A DNA stretch of 64,000 bases, taken from positions 6,751 through 70,750 of the forward strand of contig CAZYMS010000005.1 of NCBI GenBank assembly GCA_964648985.1. Reading direction: 5' to 3'. The notes under the pieces are model-generated. The model was not told the origin of the DNA. It saw nothing but the letters and a program-made list of their open reading frames with translations, and searched no databases. Within the stretch, counting starts at the first letter, position 1. Each line of letters starts with the position of its first letter. The translations under genes and the position numbers were made by a program. Below are positions 51,276 through 59,891 of this stretch, in pieces. The DNA is from JAEUSE01 sp964648985 (GTDB lineage Bacteria > Patescibacteriota > Doudnabacteria > UBA920).

Positions 51276-52253
51276 ATGAACGAACAAAAGTTAAATCCAA
51301 AAATAGGGCGGGAAGACATTGAGCAGGTACCAACTCGCAATGGGTATGGCGAAGGTTTAATGTCTCTGGGCGAGACAGATCAAAATGTAGTTGTGCTTAC
51401 TGCTGACTTGCGCGATTCTGTTAAAGCGGGGGATTTTGCTAAAAAATATCCTGATCGCTTTGTGGAGTGCGGAGTTGCAGAACAAAATATGATGGGTATG
51501 GCTGCAGGGCTAGCGCTGACGGGAAAAACCGCTTTTGTTTCAAGCTATGCCGTTTTTTCGCCTGGGCGGTCGTGGGACCAGCTCCGGGTTTCTGTTTGTT
51601 ATAGCGAGGCAAATGTCAAAGTGGTAGGAGCACATGCCGGTGTATCTGTAGGGCCTGATGGCGCAACTCACCAAGCACTCGAGGATATGGCCATTACGCG
51701 CGTATTGCCCAACTTAACAGTAGTAGTGCCAATTGACTCACTAGAAGCAAAAAAAGCAACTATTGCACTAGGGCGAATGAAAGGTCCGGCCTATCTAAGG
51801 TTAACCAGAGAAAAGACTCCTGTCGTTACCACGGAAGAGTCAGCATTTGAGATAGGAAAAGCAGATATGCTTCGCGATGGGAGTGATGTTGCTATTATTG
51901 GGTGTGGTCCTGTAATGTACAACGCGCTTCTTGCGGCTAAAGAGTTAGAAAAAACAGGTGTGCAGGTAATGGTAATAAATAACCACACAATTAAGCCCAT
52001 AGATGCAGAAACAATTATTGCTGCTGCCAAGAAATGCGGAGCAGTTGTAACAGTGGAAGAGCATCAAGTTATGGGCGGTGCTGGTAGTGCAGTGTGTGAA
52101 GTTTTGGCAAAAAATTATCCCGTGCCTGTAGAGATGGTGGGTATGCAAGACCGTTTCGGTGAAAGCGGGGAACCGGAAGAGCTTATACAAAAATTTAATA
52201 TGGGAGTAGAAGCGGTGAAGCAAGCTGTTGTGAAGGTGAGATCAAGAAAGTAA
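51276..52253 (+). CDS. Transketolase, C-terminal (pyrimidine-binding) subunit
   Basis: 325 residues. VVVLTADLRDSVKAGDFAKK, FVECGVAEQNMMGMAAGLAL with the catalytic Glu, AHAGVSVGPDGATHQALED and the final TVEEHQVMGGAGSAV are the transketolase pyrimidine and C-terminal domains. It pairs with 48079. A terminator follows. Confidence 0.93.
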   Translation: MNEQKLNPKIGREDIEQVPTRNGYGEGLMSLGETDQNVVVLTADLRDSVKAGDFAKKYPDRFVECGVAEQNMMGMAAGLALTGKTAFVSSYAVFSPGRSWDQLRVSVCYSEANVKVVGAHAGVSVGPDGATHQALEDMAITRVLPNLTVVVPIDSLEAKKATIALGRMKGPAYLRLTREKTPVVTTEESAFEIGKADMLRDGSDVAIIGCGPVMYNALLAAKELEKTGVQVMVINNHTIKPIDAETIIAAAKKCGAVVTVEEHQVMGGAGSAVCEVLAKNYPVPVEMVGMQDRFGESGEPEELIQKFNMGVEAVKQAVVKVRSRK

Positions 52254-52258
52254 AAGGT

Positions 52259-52284
52259 GAGAGGGGGTATTCCCCCTCTCTTTT
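52259..52284 (+). terminator. Terminator after transketolase
   Basis: Perfect 9-base stem gagaggggg/ccccctctc with a 4-base loop and TTTT. Confidence 0.93.
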
Positions 52285-52333
52285 GCTCATATTAGGGTGG
52301 TATAATTCTTTGGATGACAAAACCACTCTGAAC

Positions 52334-52942
52334 ATGAGTAACATAAAACGGAAAAAAATATATATTTCACTTCGGTATGGGCGTGCACAAGTCTATAACG
52401 GCTTCACCCTTATAGAGCTTCTTGTGGTCATTGCTATTATTGGCCTATTGTCCTCTGTAGTAATGCTATCCCTCTCTAGCGCTCGTAAGAAAAGCCGCGA
52501 TGTAAAGCGTCTCGCAGACCTAAAACAAATTATTACTGCCTTGGATTTGTATTACGACAAGTATGGTCAATATCCGAGTACTACCGATAGTGACTGTTTG
52601 GGGTACGATACTTCTAATATGAATTCTGCAGGCAACCCCAATGCCTTTATAAACAATCTGGTTACTGGTGGCGTGGTGTCCATTTCTCCCAGCGATCCTT
52701 CTAAGTCTGGTGCAACGTGTGCCGGTCCAAGCTTTTACGTATATTATCGATATGATCCAGGCTCTCCATACTGGCAGGCCGCCTGGAATGCTCCGGATTC
52801 AAATTGTAAGACTGCCTTTTATGTGTTGGGTGCGGTAGGATTTGAGACCACCACAGGGGCGCAGCCCACAAGTCCAGGTTGGTCGTGTCCTGGAAGGGAT
52901 TGGCAGGCTCAGCTTTCTTGGGTTACGGGAAAGACGGAGTAA
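52334..52942 (+). CDS. Type IV pilin / pseudopilin-like protein
   Basis: 202 residues from MSNIKRKKIYIS. A 23-residue basic leader ends at the prepilin peptidase site YNG|FTLIELLVVIAIIGLL, with Glu at +5. SRDVKRLADLKQIITALDLY and YGQYPS are the conserved segment after the pilin helix. The globular part has a Cys pair (C95-type DSDCLGYD; SKSGATCAGPS) and SNCKTAF. It is monocistronic; no assembly genes are beside it. Confidence 0.85.
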   Translation: MSNIKRKKIYISLRYGRAQVYNGFTLIELLVVIAIIGLLSSVVMLSLSSARKKSRDVKRLADLKQIITALDLYYDKYGQYPSTTDSDCLGYDTSNMNSAGNPNAFINNLVTGGVVSISPSDPSKSGATCAGPSFYVYYRYDPGSPYWQAAWNAPDSNCKTAFYVLGAVGFETTTGAQPTSPGWSCPGRDWQAQLSWVTGKTE

Positions 52943-53052
52943 TTTTCGCTATCTAATTATAAAATAATTTGGCTTATGCACAGGGGATTTTAGTTGAAGC
53001 TATAGTATAATAGGTGTAGGTGGGTGTTTGGGAATTAATAAACGTTGAACGT

Positions 53053-54084
53053 ATGCCTGGCAGAATTAAATACGATATTATCTCTATAGGTGATCCGGTT
53101 ATCGATAGCTTTCTTTTTGTCGATGATATAGAAGTGAAGCGCATAGGTAAGCAGCTGAAAGCACTTATTAATTGGGGTGATAAATTACCTGTACAGAAAT
53201 TCTATAAAAGTGTGGCGGGTAATGCGTCTAATAACGCTATAGGTTCCTCACGGCTTGGCCTTAAGGCGGCTTATTTTTGCATAGTAGGAGATGATGTAGG
53301 TGGTCGTGAAATAAAGCACCGCATGACCAAAGAGGGGGTCTCTACCGAGTATATCCACTTTGATACACAACATGGAACAAATTACCATACCGTACTCTCA
53401 CATGGAGGAGAGCGGACCATTTTTGTATACCACGAACACCGTCATTACCATTTTCCAAAGCTCGCTCCAAGCAAGTGGGTATATTTAACCAGCATGCCTG
53501 AGGGCTTTGAGAAAATATATAAACCGCTTGCGGAGTATTTAGATGCAAACAAAGTAAAGCTTGGTTTTAATCCCGGTACGTATCAGCTGAAAGCTGGAAT
53601 TAAGGTTAATAAACCCATGCTCGAACGTACTGATGTGCTATCGGTAAACGTAGAAGAAGCGCAGCGGTGGATGGGTGAGCTTGGAAGGGATCCAGAAGAA
53701 TTGTGCAAAGCACTTCGCACACTTGGTCCCAAAGCTGTAGTGCTGACCGATGGGCGCAGGGGTGCGTACTCTCATTCAGATGAAGGTTTTTACTATATTC
53801 CCGAGTATCCAGGGCCTCGCGTTGAAGCTACTGGTGCGGGAGATAGTTTTACCACTGCGTACATAGCCGCACTTGCATATGGCAAGACTCATGCACAGGC
53901 GCTTGCCTGGGGTCCGGTAAATGCGGGGAGTGTGGTCCAACATGTTGGACCAATTGAGGGCTTGCTCACGCATTCTCAGTTGGAATCGCACTTGCGTAAG
54001 CTCAAGTCTTTCCGTGCAGTCCATATTGCCGACCTGAAGACTAAAGAGAAAATTTTGAAATTGGTAGCTAAGAAGAAAGATTAG
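53053..54084 (+). CDS. PfkB family sugar kinase
   Basis: 343 residues from MPGRIKYDIISIGDP. AGNASNNAIGSSRLGLKAAY is the PfkB N-terminal motif; VEATGAGDSFTTAYIAAL holds the anion hole and catalytic base Asp264. Specificity (ribokinase, adenosine, fructose-6-phosphate types) cannot be read. Its position beside the aldolase and the absence of a PfkA here make a sugar-phosphate kinase role possible. Confidence 0.88.
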   Translation: MPGRIKYDIISIGDPVIDSFLFVDDIEVKRIGKQLKALINWGDKLPVQKFYKSVAGNASNNAIGSSRLGLKAAYFCIVGDDVGGREIKHRMTKEGVSTEYIHFDTQHGTNYHTVLSHGGERTIFVYHEHRHYHFPKLAPSKWVYLTSMPEGFEKIYKPLAEYLDANKVKLGFNPGTYQLKAGIKVNKPMLERTDVLSVNVEEAQRWMGELGRDPEELCKALRTLGPKAVVLTDGRRGAYSHSDEGFYYIPEYPGPRVEATGAGDSFTTAYIAALAYGKTHAQALAWGPVNAGSVVQHVGPIEGLLTHSQLESHLRKLKSFRAVHIADLKTKEKILKLVAKKKD

Positions 54085-54172
54085 AATAGCTGCTAGCTGG
54101 TCAGCTTTCTAGCTTCCTAGGTTTGATGGCCTGAAGCTAAAAAGCTAAAAAGCTAAAAAGCTAAAAAGCTGC
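54085..54172. repeat. Spacer inverted repeat, AGCTAAAA family, before aldolase
   Basis: agctgctagctggtcagctttctagc faces four agctaaaa octamers; the right arm matches that before rpiB (44189-44260). Confidence 0.9.
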
Positions 54173-54174
54173 GT

Positions 54175-55044
54175 ATGCTCGTACACATAAAGGAACTGTT
54201 CAAAAACAATATTGTGGGGCAGTTTGCCTATCCTGCGTTTAATACCATGAATTTAGAAATAACGCAGGGTATTATTGCTGCTGCGGAAGAACTGAATGCT
54301 CCAGTTATTATAGAAGTTTCTGAAGGAGCGATAAAATTTGCGGGGCTTACCACTTTGTACGAGATCATGGTAACCCTTGCCGAGAGCGTCAAGGTTCCCA
54401 TTGCGCTTCATATGGACCATGGTAAAGATGTTGACCAGCTTAAGCGCGGCATAGAGCTGGGGTTTTCAAGTGTTATGATAGACCATTCCGGACTGAGTTA
54501 TGACGAAAACGTGCGTGATACAAAGGCTATGGTTGAGTTTGCACATGCACACGGTGCTTGGGTGCAGGGGGAAATAGGGAAAATTCGCGGCAATGAGGAC
54601 TGGGTGAATGTAAGCGATACCGAGGCCCTGCTTACTGATCCTGCAGATGCCTTCAAGTTTTACGAGGCTACAGGTGTAGATACTTTAGCGAGCGCTGTAG
54701 GGACGGTACACGGCATTATTAAAATTCGAGGTGGGGTTACCCCACAAGTAGATGTAAAACGTATAGGTCAAATTCACGAAAAAGTGAATATTCCTTTAGT
54801 GCTGCATGGTGCCAGTGGAGTTGATGAAAACGTGACAGCTGAGGCAATTAAGAATGGAATTGCTATAATAAACATAGATACGGAACTGCGTATAGCCTAC
54901 AGCGACGCTCTTAGGAAGTCCCTCACAGACCAGCCCGCAGAGGTGGACCCCCGACATATTATGAAACCAGTTGTAGAAGCAGTTAAGGGTGTTGCTGAGA
55001 AAAAACTTAAGCAGTTCGGTACAAAAAATGTAGTGGTTATGTAG
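54175..55044 (+). CDS. fba: Class II fructose-bisphosphate aldolase
   Basis: 289 residues. Zinc ligands and catalytic Asp are in IALHMDHGKD (H79, D81, H82), with further ligands in AVGTVHGI and PLVLHGASGVD; EIGKIRGNEDW covers the Glu segment. IINIDTELRIAYSDAL matches the phosphate-binding end. It splits or forms fructose-1,6-bisphosphate. Confidence 0.94.
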   Translation: MLVHIKELFKNNIVGQFAYPAFNTMNLEITQGIIAAAEELNAPVIIEVSEGAIKFAGLTTLYEIMVTLAESVKVPIALHMDHGKDVDQLKRGIELGFSSVMIDHSGLSYDENVRDTKAMVEFAHAHGAWVQGEIGKIRGNEDWVNVSDTEALLTDPADAFKFYEATGVDTLASAVGTVHGIIKIRGGVTPQVDVKRIGQIHEKVNIPLVLHGASGVDENVTAEAIKNGIAIINIDTELRIAYSDALRKSLTDQPAEVDPRHIMKPVVEAVKGVAEKKLKQFGTKNVVVM

Positions 55045-55107
55045 TAAGTAATCGGTTGTCCGTCAGCAATGCAGACCCCTGTGTTCTGACTATCGATACT
55101 ATATCGT

Positions 55108-55338
55108 ATGTTTAGCTCTGGGATGGCAGGATCATTGGTGCATGACGCGAACCCACGGTTCCGCATGTATCTTATAGTGACAATAGCAATATTTGCTTTG
55201 GGCTCTGTTCTTTTTTGGAGGGCCCAGCTGTTTGTGTCAGCAGACTATGTTGAGTTGCCTGACCATGGAAAAACGGTAAAAAAGGCGAAAGTGAATGCAT
55301 TTGCGGCTTTAAAAGCAAATGCAGCGAACGATGAATAA
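55108..55338 (+). CDS. Small single-TM protein, unknown
   Basis: 76 residues. One TM helix (about 20-40, MYLIVTIAIFALGSVLFW) and a Lys/Ala-rich tail (KKAKVNAFAALKANAAND). There is no family signature and the start has no Shine-Dalgarno, so reality rests on the clean frame and TM only. Confidence 0.5.
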   Translation: MFSSGMAGSLVHDANPRFRMYLIVTIAIFALGSVLFWRAQLFVSADYVELPDHGKTVKKAKVNAFAALKANAANDE

Positions 55339-55354
55339 AACGATACATCTGTTG

Positions 55355-55384
55355 CCCTTACTTTCTGCAGGCGGAAGGTAAGGG
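55355..55384. repeat. Hairpin before gap
   Basis: cccttactttc and ggaaggtaaggg pair (one mismatch) around a 7-base loop; no T-run, ~38 bases before the gap start. Confidence 0.6.
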
Positions 55385-55421
55385 GAGTGGGTTTAGAAGG
55401 TTAGTAAGTAACACAACTTAT

Positions 55422-56447
55422 ATGGATAAAAAGATAAAGGTAGCTATCAACGGCTTTGGCCGAATTGGTCGTCAGGCATTTAAACTTGCACTCGAAAAAA
55501 GCGAGCTTGAAGTTGTTGCAATTAACGATTTAACTAGCCCAGAAGTACTGGCCCATTTACTCAAATACGACACTAACTACAAGAACTATCATCGCGCCGT
55601 AACACATGACGAGAAGAATGTCATTGTAGATGGTGTTAAGTTTCCAGTTCTTGGGGAAAAAGACCCTGCCAGTCTCCCTTGGAAAGCAATGGAAGTAGAC
55701 GTTGTAATAGAGTCAACCGGCCGTTTTACCGATAGCGAAAAGGCAGGCGCACATATAACCGCAGGCGCTCGCCACGTAGTTATATCTGCTCCTGCAAAGG
55801 ACGAAGGTGTTACTCCCACTATTGTGCTGGGTGTGAACCCCGACGATTATACTGGCCAGCCTATCATTAGTAACGCATCCTGTACTACCAACTGTATAAC
55901 TCCCGTTATGTCTGTGCTCCACGGTAAGTTTGGTATTGAAAAAGCGTTCATGACTACCATCCATAGTTATACTGCAGAACAGAACTTGGTAGATGGGCCT
56001 CCTCCTGGTGGCAAGAGTAATGATATGCGCCGTGCTCGCGCTGCTGCGGCGAACATTATTCCTACAACCACTGGTGCGGCAATTTCCGCTACGCAGGCTA
56101 TACCAGACTTAAAAGGTAAGTTCGATGGCCTTGCGTTCCGCGTGCCAACTCCGGTTGGGAGCCTGTCTGACTTTACCCTATTGCTCGGCAAGTCTACTAC
56201 CAAAGAAGAAATAAATGCTGCGTTTACGAGTGCCTCAGAAACACCGTTGTACAAAGGTATACTTGAAGTAACCAATGAACAGATTGTTTCATCAGACATT
56301 ATAGGCAATCCAGCTTCGTGTATTGTAGACCTTTCGCTTACTCAGGTTATAGATGGTAACTTTGTAAAAGTAGTTGCCTGGTATGACAATGAGTTTGGCT
56401 ATTCAAACCGTTTAGTAGAACAAACTATCCTGGTGGGAAAGAAATAG
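55422..56447 (+). CDS. gap: Glyceraldehyde-3-phosphate dehydrogenase, type I
   Basis: 341 residues. NAD-binding INGFGRIGRQAFK, catalytic Cys154 (SNASCTTNCITP) and His181 (TTIHSYTAEQ), RRARAAAANIIPTTTGAA and the final WYDNEFGYSNR are present. It converts glyceraldehyde-3-phosphate to 1,3-bisphosphoglycerate. pgk follows after the DUF559 element. Confidence 0.97.
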   Translation: MDKKIKVAINGFGRIGRQAFKLALEKSELEVVAINDLTSPEVLAHLLKYDTNYKNYHRAVTHDEKNVIVDGVKFPVLGEKDPASLPWKAMEVDVVIESTGRFTDSEKAGAHITAGARHVVISAPAKDEGVTPTIVLGVNPDDYTGQPIISNASCTTNCITPVMSVLHGKFGIEKAFMTTIHSYTAEQNLVDGPPPGGKSNDMRRARAAAANIIPTTTGAAISATQAIPDLKGKFDGLAFRVPTPVGSLSDFTLLLGKSTTKEEINAAFTSASETPLYKGILEVTNEQIVSSDIIGNPASCIVDLSLTQVIDGNFVKVVAWYDNEFGYSNRLVEQTILVGKK

Positions 56448-56448
56448 G

Positions 56449-56504
56449 TCCTTTCTCTCCTCCTTTTTAAGGAGGAGCACCCTACGCAGCAGGGGGAGGT
56501 GGTT
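56449..56504 (+). mobile_element. Left-end unit U1 of the DUF559-associated element
   Basis: tcctttctctcctcct opens it; ctcctcc/ggaggag (palindrome) and a gggggaggtggtt end follow. Unit U2 at 56584-56643 repeats start, palindrome and end. Confidence 0.7.
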
Positions 56505-56518
56505 GGTTTGGCTGATCT

Positions 56519-56576
56519 ACCCTTCCGTCTCCGCTACGCGGACCCACCTTCCCTTAGCGGGGAAGGAGAAAAGAGC
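56519..56576 (+). mobile_element. Right-end unit U3 of the DUF559-associated element
   Basis: acccttccgtctccgctacg starts it, ggaaggagaaaaga ends it. It matches U4 at 57027-57085 nearly base for base. With U1 it forms an empty copy, only 14 bases apart. Confidence 0.75.
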
Positions 56577-56583
56577 GCATGAC

Positions 56584-57085
56584 TCCTTTCTCTCCTCCTG
56601 TACTCAGGAGGAGTACCCCGATACCAATCGGGGGGAGGTGGTTAATCTGGCGCAATCAATGCAATGGATACCCGATTCCATATCAATAACATCCCACAGC
56701 TCAAGTCCAGGAGAAAAGAGCTGAGGCAAAATCTCACTCCGCCAGAAAAACGCTTATGGCTGTATTTGCAAGGTTCTCAGTTAGGTGCTAAGTTCCGACG
56801 CCAGCCTAGCGTGGGTAGTTACATCTTAGATTTCTACTGTCCTCAGTATCGTTTAGCTATAGAGATCGATGGCGCATTCCACGATAGTGAGCAATCACAT
56901 ATTTATGATAATGAACGAACCAACTTTTTGGCCAAAAGCGGAATTACAGTTTTGCGTTTTACCAATAAGGATGTTATGAATAACTTAGATGGTGTATTAT
57001 CAGAAATCAAAAAATACCTAAAATAAACCCTTCCGTCCCCGCTACGCGGATCCACCTTCCCTTAGAAAGGGAAGGAGAAAAGAAC
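56584..57085 (+). mobile_element. Full DUF559-associated element (U2 - gene - U4)
   Basis: U2 (56584-56643) has the left-end sequence with ctcctcctgtactcaggaggag; the DUF559 gene lies inside; U4 (57027-57085) has the right-end sequence and starts on the base after its stop codon. The adjacent empty copy (56449-56576) has the same ends without the gene. The right end provides gaaggag, a Shine-Dalgarno 10 bases before the pgk ATG. Confidence 0.65.
56664..57026 (+). CDS. DUF559 endonuclease-domain protein
   Basis: 120 residues, PD-(D/E)xK-type fold of Vsr-like nucleases. RRKELRQNLTPPEKRLWLYL, then GAKFRRQPSVGSYILDFYCP, and RLAIEIDGAFHD give the D56...E67-x-D69 active-site pattern. DUF559 proteins are of unknown function but are probably DNA nickases or nucleases. 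It sits inside the repeat-bounded element described above. It does not resemble its metabolic neighbours. Confidence 0.85.
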   Translation: MDTRFHINNIPQLKSRRKELRQNLTPPEKRLWLYLQGSQLGAKFRRQPSVGSYILDFYCPQYRLAIEIDGAFHDSEQSHIYDNERTNFLAKSGITVLRFTNKDVMNNLDGVLSEIKKYLK

Positions 57086-57087
57086 TT

Positions 57088-58311
57088 ATGGCTATAAAAT
57101 ATTTAAAATCTGCAAATCTAAAAAATAAGACTGTGCTTATGCGCGTCGATGTTAACGTGCCTCTGACCGATGCAGGTAAGGTTGCAGATGACTTTCGAAT
57201 CCGCTCTATATTGCCGACAATAGAATATTTACAAAAGCAAAAGTGCAAAATTATCCTCTGTGGCCACTTAGGGAGACCAGAGGGCAAATGGACAAAAGAA
57301 TATTCATTAGAACCTGTTGTACAGCGACTTGCGGAGTTACTCGATATGCCGTGGCGAGCTACAAGTTCAGTTGTGTCGGGGGTGGCTCCTCATGTAATCT
57401 TGTTCACCGGAGACATAAAAAAAGAGACTTCATGCCAGACTATAGCAGATATGTCCATGAGTAATATTTTGCTTTTGGAAAATATTAGATACTATTCCGA
57501 AGAAGAAGAAAATAATGCTTTTTTTGCTAAGAAACTTGCGTGTCTTGCTGACGTCTATGTTAATGAGGCATTTGCCGTTGACCACCGTAAAGCTGCTTCA
57601 ATAGTTGCAGTAACTAAATATTTACCCTCATACGCTGGCCCACTACTTGAAAAAGAAATAAAAGGTCTGGATAGAATACTTCAGCGACCAAAATCACCTT
57701 TCGTAGTTATGATGGGTGGTGCGAAAATCTCCGACAAAATAAAGACGCTCAATAATTTAGGCAAAAAGGCAGATACTCTTCTCGTGGGTGGAGGGTTGGC
57801 AAACTTGTTTTTTGCGTCGCGTGGTTATGAAATAGGAAAGTCAAAAGCAGAGCATGAATCCGTTAAACTTGCCTGGCAAATAGATAAGAACTTCAAAGGT
57901 ACATTGGTGCTGCCGGTCGATGTGGTGGTGGCTAACGCACAGCTTGAAAAATCTTCTATACGTACCTGTGCCCCTCATGAAGTAAAGAAGAGTGAGCTCA
58001 TTTTAGATGCTGGTCCTAAGACGATCCTCGCGTTTGCTAAAGTACTCAAACAGGCGAAAACAATAGTCTGGAATGGTCCTCTTGGTTTTTTTGAAACCAA
58101 ACCTTTTCACCATAGCACTATGGCGTTGGCGCGCATTGTCGGCGCGGTTGGTAAGGGTAAGGCGTATACCGTTGTGGGCGGTGGCGAAACAGTAGATGCG
58201 CTTCGTCTGGCCCATCAGGCAGACTACATAGACCACCTTTCTACTGGTGGAGGCGCAACTCTTGAGTATTTGGCAGGAACAAAATTGCCCGGTATAGAAG
58301 CATTGAAGTAA
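57088..58311 (+). CDS. pgk: Phosphoglycerate kinase
   Basis: 407 residues. MRVDVNVPLTDAGKVADDFR, CGHLGRPEGKWT, NEAFAVDHRKAAS, MGGAKISDKIK and the C-terminal GGGETVDALRLA with STGGGATLEYLAG are the family blocks. One of few genes here with a clear Shine-Dalgarno, given by the end of the DUF559 element. Confidence 0.97.
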   Translation: MAIKYLKSANLKNKTVLMRVDVNVPLTDAGKVADDFRIRSILPTIEYLQKQKCKIILCGHLGRPEGKWTKEYSLEPVVQRLAELLDMPWRATSSVVSGVAPHVILFTGDIKKETSCQTIADMSMSNILLLENIRYYSEEEENNAFFAKKLACLADVYVNEAFAVDHRKAASIVAVTKYLPSYAGPLLEKEIKGLDRILQRPKSPFVVMMGGAKISDKIKTLNNLGKKADTLLVGGGLANLFFASRGYEIGKSKAEHESVKLAWQIDKNFKGTLVLPVDVVVANAQLEKSSIRTCAPHEVKKSELILDAGPKTILAFAKVLKQAKTIVWNGPLGFFETKPFHHSTMALARIVGAVGKGKAYTVVGGGETVDALRLAHQADYIDHLSTGGGATLEYLAGTKLPGIEALK

Positions 58312-58633
58312 TACTAGCTGCAGCTGTTGAGTAATAATGTATCTGGTCAGTGCTTGGGACCTTTGTGTGCCCATTGTATAAATTCCAAATCTCAAGCAGC
58401 AAATAACAAGTAAGCTCCAAATCCAAAAATTCCAAACTTAGAACATGCTTCGTTTGGCAATTGGATATTGGAGCTTATTTGTCATTTGGTGTTTTGTCAG
58501 TAAATAATCTCAATTTCTATTCAAATGTAGTGGATAATCTGTAGTATCGAAAACCGGTTAATAGCTCTACGTGGGTGGCTTTTTTTGTTTGGTAAGGTAT
58601 AATACATAGGCAAGTAATATATAAGAAATTGAT
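58312..58633. promoter_or_regulatory. pgk-eno spacer: inverted repeat and eno promoter
   Basis: Left arm 58401-58437 and right arm 58452-58487 share aagctccaa/ttggagctt and flanks, a 36-base imperfect hairpin. TATAAT at 58598-58603 with a T-rich -35 region is the probable eno promoter. No gene is seen. Confidence 0.6.
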
Positions 58634-59884
58634 ATGAAAAAGGCTAATATTACCAAAATCCAAGCACGAGAAGTCTTAGATAGCCGCGGTAATCCAACTA
58701 TTGAAACAACAATTTGGGCAGGCGATGTATCTGCGTCCGCAAGTGTACCAAGCGGTGCATCCACTGGAATTCACGAAGCACTGGAACTCCGCGATGGAGA
58801 TAAGAAGCGCTACGGAGGTAAAGGTGTGCTGGTTGCATGTAAAAACGTAAATGGCGCTATTGCAAAAAAAGTTGTGGGAATGAACCCTGCAGATCAGCAA
58901 TCCATAGACAGCGTTATGCGAGTTATGGATGGCACTCCAAATAAAGCAAAGCTCGGTGCGAACAGTATTTTGTCTGTTTCTTTGGCTGCAAGTCGTTTGG
59001 CTGCAAAATTACAAGGGGTAGAGTTATATCAGTACTTAGCAAAGACCTACGGTTACACGCCAGGAAAAATGCCTGTGCCATTGTTCAATGTAATAAATGG
59101 TGGTGCTCATGCAGATTCCGGTTTGGATATTCAAGAGTTCTTTATTATTCCTCAGCGCGGAAAGTTTTCTGAACGTTTACGCATGGGTGCTGAAGTGTAC
59201 CAGCAACTGAAAAAGAATTTGTCTGCAAAGAAACTTACCGTGAGCATAGGTGATGAGGGTGGGTTTGCTCCTCATTTGGGTAAGAACGAAAAGGCGTTTG
59301 AAGTATTGTCCCAGGCCATTAAAGATACTGGATACTCACTTGGCAAAGACTTTGCCATGGGTATAGATGCTGCTTCAAGCGAGTTTTTTGACGCTAAGAC
59401 CGGTACCTATAACGTAATTGCATCGGGTAAGAAATATACCCCTAAGACCATAGCCGGTTTGTATAAGCAGTGGTTTGAAAAATATAGTTTACAGATAATT
59501 GAAGACGGTTGTGCAGAGGACGACTTTACTGGTTGGAAAGCTTTAACTTCAGACTTGGGTAAAAAGACTATTTTAGTCGGTGACGATTTATTTGTTACAA
59601 ATATAGAACGACTTCAGCAAGGGATAGAAGAAAAGATGGCAAATGCGGTGCTCATTAAAGTAAACCAAATTGGTTCGCTTACTGAAACGCTTGACACCAT
59701 CAGGTTGGCACAAAAGAATAACTACAAAGTAGTTATTTCCCACCGCAGTGGTGAGACAAACGATGACTATATTGCAGACTTGGCTGTTGCGGTGAATGCT
59801 GATTATGCAAAAATGGGGTCTCTTGCACGGGGCGAACGCTTGGCAAAGTACAACCGATTAATGGCAATAGAGAATCAAATATAA
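58634..59884 (+). CDS. eno: Enolase
   Basis: 416 residues. EVLDSRGNPTIE, the catalytic loop PSGASTGIHEALELRDGD, GDEGGFAPHLGKNEKA, DDLFVTNIERLQQGI, KVNQIGSLTETLD and the final SHRSGETNDDYIADLAV cover substrate, Mg and catalytic sites. It converts 2-phosphoglycerate to PEP. Confidence 0.97.
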   Translation: MKKANITKIQAREVLDSRGNPTIETTIWAGDVSASASVPSGASTGIHEALELRDGDKKRYGGKGVLVACKNVNGAIAKKVVGMNPADQQSIDSVMRVMDGTPNKAKLGANSILSVSLAASRLAAKLQGVELYQYLAKTYGYTPGKMPVPLFNVINGGAHADSGLDIQEFFIIPQRGKFSERLRMGAEVYQQLKKNLSAKKLTVSIGDEGGFAPHLGKNEKAFEVLSQAIKDTGYSLGKDFAMGIDAASSEFFDAKTGTYNVIASGKKYTPKTIAGLYKQWFEKYSLQIIEDGCAEDDFTGWKALTSDLGKKTILVGDDLFVTNIERLQQGIEEKMANAVLIKVNQIGSLTETLDTIRLAQKNNYKVVISHRSGETNDDYIADLAVAVNADYAKMGSLARGERLAKYNRLMAIENQI

Positions 59885-59891
59885 TAGTATC

